From positions 62,001 through 126,000 of the forward strand of contig CAKKRE010000012.1 of the NCBI GenBank assembly GCA_919902505.1: a stretch of DNA of 64,000 nt, given 5' to 3'. Origin of the DNA: Nitrospiraceae bacterium. Its GTDB lineage: Bacteria > Nitrospirota > Nitrospiria > Nitrospirales > Nitrospiraceae. Below the pieces are notes generated by a model. That model was not told the DNA's origin. It saw only the letters and a list, made by a program, of their open reading frames with translations, and ran no database searches. The translations under genes and the position numbers were made by a program. This document shows, in pieces, positions 59,057-64,000 of this stretch; position 1 is the stretch's first letter, and the number at the start of each line of letters is the position of its first letter.

Positions 59057-60373
59057 CTAGAACTGCAACGTGCCGTTGATGGCGGCCAGGACCTGATTCT
59101 TGTTCAGGCCGTCGTTATACGGCGAGCGCTGCCCGTCGAACCAATCGGCCCGCACTTCCGGACGGATCAACACATTGGGGTGTGGCCGATAGTTGAGGCC
59201 GGCGCTGAGCGAGTAGAAGGATCCGGCAAACGGCCCGAGGTTCGGGTTGTCGCGTACCGGGTTGCCGCCGACCCTGGTGCCGGCTTCGTCGCGCATCCAC
59301 TCGAAGCGCAGACCCGCCCGCCATTGATCGGTGAGCGCATAGTACAGATAGTTGTCGATGCCGTACCAGCGCGCGGTGCCGCCGTCGACCTTGCCCTGGT
59401 TTTGATAGGCATAGTGATGGTGGAAGACGTATTCCCATCGCTCGGCCGGATGTGCCGTGAAGATCAGGCTGTATCGCGTGCGGGTTTCAAATTGTGTGGC
59501 CACGGCGCTGGGTTCGTTGCCCGTGACCATGGAGAATGAGAGCGACCAGAGATTCTCCGGTGCGGTGTACTTGATGCTGGCCAGACCCGTGGTGCTGTCC
59601 TTCGTCCGATCCAGCGAATCCCAGCCGTTCACCAGGCCGCCTTGCAACGTGATGCGGTCGTTCAGGTGCCAGGTGGCCAGTCCGCCCCAGTGAGTGAAGG
59701 GGCCGGCGAATTGGTAGGCAAAGGATTTGGAGTAGAAGAAATTGTTGATGGACGGCACACCTTCGTAGCCGATGATCGTGTAGAAATGGCCGACCTTCAC
59801 CGAGAAGGTCTGATTCCCGATTTCAGCATAGGCCTGCGGCATCGCCAGCCCGTAGTGCTGACCCTGGGCGTTCCAACGCTGCGCGCCGTTCTCACGCCGC
59901 TCGACCCCGTTGCTCTGTGTCAGGAAGTAATCGTACCCATACATGAAATCCAAACGTCCGCCGATGCCCCAATTGCTGCCCGTGGCGGTCAGCGGCTTTT
60001 CGACAATCATGTACAACTGGTTGAGGACCGGAATGTCGCGGTCGATGGCGTTGTAGGGTCCGCTGAAGTTGCTGCGCGGATTGCTTGCATTATACGTATA
60101 CCCGCCGTCCACCCAGCCGCGCACGCGGAGGAATCCGTCTTGAGGAAAAAAACGGTGCACACCCTGTTGATCGGCTTGCCACAGGGCGTCGGTCCACAAT
60201 GGATCCGACGAGGAGCGACCTTCCAGGCCGGACGTTTGTGCTGAGAAGACCGGGGTGGGCGTGTCACCCAGCGGGATGCCGGTGAGCAGCGATTGCCCGA
60301 AGGCGCCCCCCGTCCAGACTCCCCAACTCCATAACATGGTTACCACGAATGCGTTCACGATCGACTTCGACAT
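59057..60373 (-). CDS. Outer-membrane beta-barrel porin (BBP2 type)
   Basis: A 438-residue protein with signal peptide (VNAFVVTMLWSWGVWTGGAF, cleavage after FGQ). The N-terminal plug-like part has FLRVRGWVDGGYTYNASNPR; the rest is alternating beta strands with YDYFLTQSNGVE, KVGHFYTIIGYEGVPSINNF and an ending aromatic residue (GTLQF), the usual BamA recognition. The pattern fits OmpL-like BBP2 porins (DUF1597). ATG 60373 has TACAGGAGGTA upstream. Porins of this class carry small solutes across the outer membrane. Confidence 0.9.
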   Translation of the reverse strand: MSKSIVNAFVVTMLWSWGVWTGGAFGQSLLTGIPLGDTPTPVFSAQTSGLEGRSSSDPLWTDALWQADQQGVHRFFPQDGFLRVRGWVDGGYTYNASNPRSNFSGPYNAIDRDIPVLNQLYMIVEKPLTATGSNWGIGGRLDFMYGYDYFLTQSNGVERRENGAQRWNAQGQHYGLAMPQAYAEIGNQTFSVKVGHFYTIIGYEGVPSINNFFYSKSFAYQFAGPFTHWGGLATWHLNDRITLQGGLVNGWDSLDRTKDSTTGLASIKYTAPENLWSLSFSMVTGNEPSAVATQFETRTRYSLIFTAHPAERWEYVFHHHYAYQNQGKVDGGTARWYGIDNYLYYALTDQWRAGLRFEWMRDEAGTRVGGNPVRDNPNLGPFAGSFYSLSAGLNYRPHPNVLIRPEVRADWFDGQRSPYNDGLNKNQVLAAINGTLQF

Positions 60374-60652
60374 ACCCGTACCTACCTCCTGTAAAAAAAA
60401 CCGGTCACGCGATGAATGGCGATCCTGCGAACGAGGATGAAAACGGGGCGACGCGTATCGAGGTGATCTTGTCGAGACGGGACCCATTCGGCGCACGCAG
60501 GCGGGCGGCAGTGTAACAAGTCGTCGGGCAATGGAAAATCAGGGCGAGTATGTAGGTGGTTTCAGCGGGTCTTGATGGCCAGGGCCGGATGCAGGGGATA
60601 GAGCAACGTTAAGTCAGGCGTACAAATGGTGGAGAGGAAGAATTCCAGGGGG

Positions 60653-61621
60653 TTAGGCTCCTACCGGTACGAGTCCGCCGACGACACCGATCTTACGGAA
60701 TTTTTGATCTCGCTGAGCGATAAGCTGGTCGGTCGGGAGTTCAGCCAGGGCATAGAGCTGGTTAGCCAAGGCCTTGGCAACCCGGTCGCACATGGCCCGG
60801 GGGTCACGATGCGCGCCGCCCAACGGTTCCGGAATCACTTCATCGACGATGCCGAGTCCGACCAGATCCTGCGCGGTCATTTTCAGCGAGGCTGCGGCAT
60901 CCGGGACCTTTGACGGGTCATCGTACAGAATCGCCGCGCAGCCTTCGGGGGAAATGACGGAGTAGACGGAATGTTCCAGCATGAGGATGCGGTCGCTCAC
61001 GCCCAACGCGAGGGCGCCGCCGCTGCCGCCTTCGCCGATGACGACGGACATGATGGGCACTGACAGTCGGGACATCACGAACAGATTGCGGGCGATGGCT
61101 TCGGCCTGTCCGCGTTCTTCCGCGCCGATGCCGGGATAGGCGCCGGGGGTGTCGATCAGCGTAATGATCGGACGGCCGAACTTTTCCGCCAGACGCATCA
61201 AGCGCAACGCCTTCCGGTAGCCTTCCGGATTGGGCATGCCGAAGTTCCGCTGCATACGCTCTTTGAGCGTCTTCCCTTTTTGGTGCCCGATAATCATGAC
61301 TGAGCGATCGTTGAACCGGGCGAAGCCGCCCACGATTGCGCGGTCGTCGCCGAAGCTGCGGTCGCCGTGCAGTTCGAGGAATTCGCGCGAGAGTTCGTTG
61401 ATATAGTCGAGGGTCGTGGGCCGCTGCGGGTGGCGGGCCAGTTGGGTGCGCTGCCAGGGCGTCAGGGTTGTATAGAGCTGGTGCTCGATCTGGGCGAGTT
61501 TCGTCCGGAGCTTGCGAATTTCATCCTGCGTGCCGGACTTGGGAGACTCGGCGGAGGCCAGCTTCTCGATTTTCTCTTCGAGTTCGCGGATCGGTTTTTC
61601 AAATTCGAGGTAGTCTCTCAT
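60653..61621 (-). CDS. accA: Acetyl-CoA carboxylase carboxyltransferase subunit alpha
   Basis: A 322-residue AccA, the expected length. It transfers carboxyl from biotin to acetyl-CoA in fatty-acid synthesis. Family features: MRDYLEFEKPIRELEEKIEK, the core TLIDTPGAYPGIGAEERGQA and GSGGALALGVSDRILMLEHS, and a C-terminus GGAHRDPRAMCDRVAKALAN. It follows dnaE by about 27 nt on the minus strand, a dnaE-accA order known in other bacteria. AccD is not in the window. Confidence 0.96.
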   Translation of the reverse strand: MRDYLEFEKPIRELEEKIEKLASAESPKSGTQDEIRKLRTKLAQIEHQLYTTLTPWQRTQLARHPQRPTTLDYINELSREFLELHGDRSFGDDRAIVGGFARFNDRSVMIIGHQKGKTLKERMQRNFGMPNPEGYRKALRLMRLAEKFGRPIITLIDTPGAYPGIGAEERGQAEAIARNLFVMSRLSVPIMSVVIGEGGSGGALALGVSDRILMLEHSVYSVISPEGCAAILYDDPSKVPDAAASLKMTAQDLVGLGIVDEVIPEPLGGAHRDPRAMCDRVAKALANQLYALAELPTDQLIAQRDQKFRKIGVVGGLVPVGA

Positions 61622-61648
61622 ACTGCTGAACCCCCTTAAGGGTGTTGC

Positions 61649-64000
61649 CTAGGTTACCAAAGTGATGGCGCCCTTGCCTAGCACTTCCTCAATATCGGCG
61701 ACGAAATGCTCGCTGGGAGTGATCTTGACGTTGGGGAGGGGAGAGGTCCGCGCTTCCATCGTGCCGCCGAGGGCCATGACCAGAGAGACGCTCGACGAAC
61801 CGGGATATTTCTGGAACACCTGCCGGAGCATCGGCAGTCTGGTGGAGGCCGTCGGTCCGTCGTGCAGGCGAATCATCACCCGCGAAATCCCTGTGTTCTG
61901 CAAATCGGCCAGCGGTTCGATCTTGGTTCCGCGCAACTTGGTGCCTTTGTCTCCGCGATCCACGGTACCCGTCAATCGCACGACCCGTTCCGGCACGATC
62001 ATCTCGGCATGGTCTCGATACAGGTCGGGGAAGGCTATCACTTCTACCAGCCCATGTAAATCCTCTAGGGTGATGTAGGCCATGCGGTCGCCTTTTTTGG
62101 TGAGCATGGATTTCACCGCCGTGATGATCCCGCAGAGTTTGACCTCGCGTCCGTCCGGCACATCGGGGATCTGCATGGTCGTGGTGTTGGCGAAGAGTTG
62201 GATGGCCGCTTCATACCGAGCCAGCGGATGGGCGCTGATGTAGAAGCCGGTCAACTCCCGTTCGTATTTCAGCAGCTCGCCCTGGCTCCACTCGGGCACG
62301 TCGGGAAGCGCCGGCTCATCGAGCTTCTGCGGCATGCCGATGGTCTCGTCGCCGAAGATGCTGGTCTGGCCGAGTGCGCGTTCTTTCTGGATGCTCATCC
62401 CTTCGTCCATGGCCTGGTCGAGCACGGCCAGGTATTGCGAGCGTCGTCCGCCCATGGAATCGAACGCCCCGGCTTTGATCAATCCTTCCATCATCCGTTT
62501 GTTCAACTTGCGCAGATCGACCCGGCGGAAGAGATCGAAGAAGGAGCGGAACGGGCCGGTTTCGTTGCGGACTTCGATGATGGCCTCGACGGCGCCTTCG
62601 CCGACATTCTTGATGGCCGCCAGGCCGAAGCGGATGCTCTGATCGACGACGGCGAAATTCTTCTGGCTCTGGTTCACGTCCGGCGGCAGCACCGGAATGC
62701 CGAGCCCGCGACATTCGGTGAAGTAGCCGACGATCTTGTCGGCGTTGCCCATGTCGGTGGTCATCAGCGCCGCCATGAACTCGGTCGGATAATGGGCCTT
62801 GAGATAGGCCGTTTGATAGCAGATCACCGCGTAGGCCGCCGCGTGGGATTTGTTGAAGCCGTACCCGGCGAATTTCTGGATCAACTCGTAGAGTTTGTCG
62901 GCCTTCTTCTCGGCTATTTTTTTCTGCTTCGCGCCTTCGAGGAATTGGACGCGGAGCTTCTCCATCTCCTCGGGCTTCTTTTTGCCCATGGCGCGACGGA
63001 GAATATCCGCTTGTCCCAGCGAGAAGCCGGCCACCTTGTTGGCGATGGCCATGACCTGTTCCTGGTACACGATGACGCCGTACGTGTCCTTCAGGATCGG
63101 CTCGAGCTCGGGCATCTCGTAGGCGATCGGGATCTTGCCCTGTTTGCGCTTGATGAAGTCGGGGATGAGGTCCATCGGGCCGGGGCGATAGAGCGCGATG
63201 ATGGCGATGATGTCTTCGAACCGGTCCGGTTTCAGGCCCATCAGGAGGTCGCGCATGCCGGAACTTTCCAGCTGGAACACGCCGGTGGTTTTTCCGGATG
63301 ACAGCAGCGCGAACGTGTCGGGGTCGTCGAACGCCAGTTGCTCGACGCGCAGGGGCGGACGATCGGGGCGCACCTCGTTCACCAGCGTCTCCGCGCGGTG
63401 AATCATGGTGAGCGTTTTCAGTCCGAGGAAGTCGAATTTCACCAGGCCGATTTTTTCCACGTCGCCCATCGAATACTGGGTGACGATTTCGTCCTTGGGG
63501 CCTTTATAGAGCGGCACGTGTTCGGTGAGCGGCTGATCGGAGATCACGATCCCGGCCGCATGGGTGGACGCATGCCGGGCGAGGCCTTCGAGCGACTGCG
63601 CCACCGACATGAGTTCCTTCACCTTCACATCTTTATCGACCAGCTCCTTCAGGCGGGGCTCCTGTTCGAGCGCCTTGTCGAGCGTCATCTTCAAATCATC
63701 CGGGACAAGCTTCGCGATCCGGTCCACTTCGGCGTAGGGCATTTCGAGCACGCGGCCCACGTCGCGAATGGCGGCCTTGGCCTTCATCGTTCCGAACGTG
63801 ATGATCTGTGCAACATGGTCTTCGCCGTATTTATGGATGACGTAGTTGATGACTTCATCCCGGCGATCCATGCAGAAGTCCATGTCGATGTCGGGGAGGG
63901 ACACACGCTCAGGATTCAAGAAACGCTCGAAGAGTAGTGAATAGACGAGCGGATCGAGGTCGGTAATGCGCAGGGCATAGGCGACGAGGCTGCCGGCGGC
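61649..64000 (-). CDS. dnaE: DNA polymerase III subunit alpha, 3' part
   Basis: The C-terminal 783 residues of DnaE1; the 5' part lies beyond the window (frame open to 64000). The polymerase core starts at NPERVSLPDIDMDFCMDRRD with the catalytic Asp pair; further motifs are QIITFGTMKAKAAIRDVGRV, AGFSLGQADILRRAMGKKK and FNKSHAAAYAVICYQTAYLK. A C-terminal OB fold (VKLCGIITAVKSMLTKKGDR) and tau-binding region follow. It is the replicative polymerase. Normal family; no abnormal residue seen. Confidence 0.96.
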   Translation of the reverse strand, partial: AAGSLVAYALRITDLDPLVYSLLFERFLNPERVSLPDIDMDFCMDRRDEVINYVIHKYGEDHVAQIITFGTMKAKAAIRDVGRVLEMPYAEVDRIAKLVPDDLKMTLDKALEQEPRLKELVDKDVKVKELMSVAQSLEGLARHASTHAAGIVISDQPLTEHVPLYKGPKDEIVTQYSMGDVEKIGLVKFDFLGLKTLTMIHRAETLVNEVRPDRPPLRVEQLAFDDPDTFALLSSGKTTGVFQLESSGMRDLLMGLKPDRFEDIIAIIALYRPGPMDLIPDFIKRKQGKIPIAYEMPELEPILKDTYGVIVYQEQVMAIANKVAGFSLGQADILRRAMGKKKPEEMEKLRVQFLEGAKQKKIAEKKADKLYELIQKFAGYGFNKSHAAAYAVICYQTAYLKAHYPTEFMAALMTTDMGNADKIVGYFTECRGLGIPVLPPDVNQSQKNFAVVDQSIRFGLAAIKNVGEGAVEAIIEVRNETGPFRSFFDLFRRVDLRKLNKRMMEGLIKAGAFDSMGGRRSQYLAVLDQAMDEGMSIQKERALGQTSIFGDETIGMPQKLDEPALPDVPEWSQGELLKYERELTGFYISAHPLARYEAAIQLFANTTTMQIPDVPDGREVKLCGIITAVKSMLTKKGDRMAYITLEDLHGLVEVIAFPDLYRDHAEMIVPERVVRLTGTVDRGDKGTKLRGTKIEPLADLQNTGISRVMIRLHDGPTASTRLPMLRQVFQKYPGSSSVSLVMALGGTMEARTSPLPNVKITPSEHFVADIEEVLGKGAITLVT

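Overview
The window is about 60% GC bacterial chromosome from a diderm: it carries lipid A synthesis and export genes (lpxD, lptF, lptG), an outer-membrane porin and many Sec-signal proteins. The overall gene style, the large chemosensory cluster, the small c-type haem proteins and the transposon-type repeats are most reminiscent of Nitrospira (Nitrospirota). That assignment is an inference; no rRNA or other decisive marker lies in the window. No rRNA, tRNA or CRISPR array was found.

Layout. (1) 1-2796: the end of a cobalamin block (cobD 3' part, cbiZ, cobQ). (2) 3192-16218: a haem-binding DUF3365 protein, then a one-direction chemosensory cluster: CheY-like regulator, CheW, a double-HAMP receptor, a CheA hybrid kinase with three Hpt domains, two further CheW-like proteins, a receiver fused to a long coiled coil, and two paralogous proteins built on an Hpt-like fold that has lost its histidine. 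One of the two is fused to an HD-GYP domain. There is no CheR or CheB. This looks like a Pil-Chp-type or alternative-function system whose output is probably surface motility or c-di-GMP, and the His-less module is the most novel item here. (3) 16709-22335: a membrane protein, then on the minus strand lptF-lptG-fabF-acp-lpxD. The acyl carrier protein has a histone H1-like Lys/Ala/Pro tail. (4) 22646-29568: cspA, a TPR protein, and a 2-hydroxyacid dehydrogenase divergent from a fused FAD/Fe-S D-2-hydroxyacid dehydrogenase that is translationally coupled to a small dihaem protein.

(5) 29740-43033: an accessory island. It holds a WYL regulator, remnants of a BrnTA module, HigBA, a frameshifted Gp49-type toxin with an intact antitoxin and a 26-bp palindromic operator, a lone minimal nucleotidyltransferase, a DUF4160/DUF2442 pair, an orphan HTH gene, a type I restriction-modification operon (hsdM-hsdS-RhuM/Fic-hsdR) followed by an HNH nuclease gene, and another RelE-type TA module. 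Two families of short degenerate repeats fill its intergenic gaps. (6) 43297-53927: hflX, small exported proteins, and a 900-bp RAYT (REP-associated tyrosine transposase) unit bounded by inverted 18-bp ends, with two further solo ends nearby. One end truncates a CDP-alcohol phosphatidyltransferase-like fragment. The stretch also holds a MazG-like NTPase, a 3'-decayed metallo-beta-lactamase-fold gene, a lipoprotein hydrolase, a duplicated small exported protein, an rluB-type pseudouridine synthase and a nucleotidyltransferase pair.

(7) 53932-64000: housekeeping genes: Sel1 protein, def, a double-ACT regulator, hrpB, a ferritin-like protein, a BBP2-type porin, accA and the 3' part of dnaE (running off the window).

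Start sites were chosen by Shine-Dalgarno spacing, overlap with the upstream gene and family N-termini. Domain calls come from reading motifs by eye; no database search was run.
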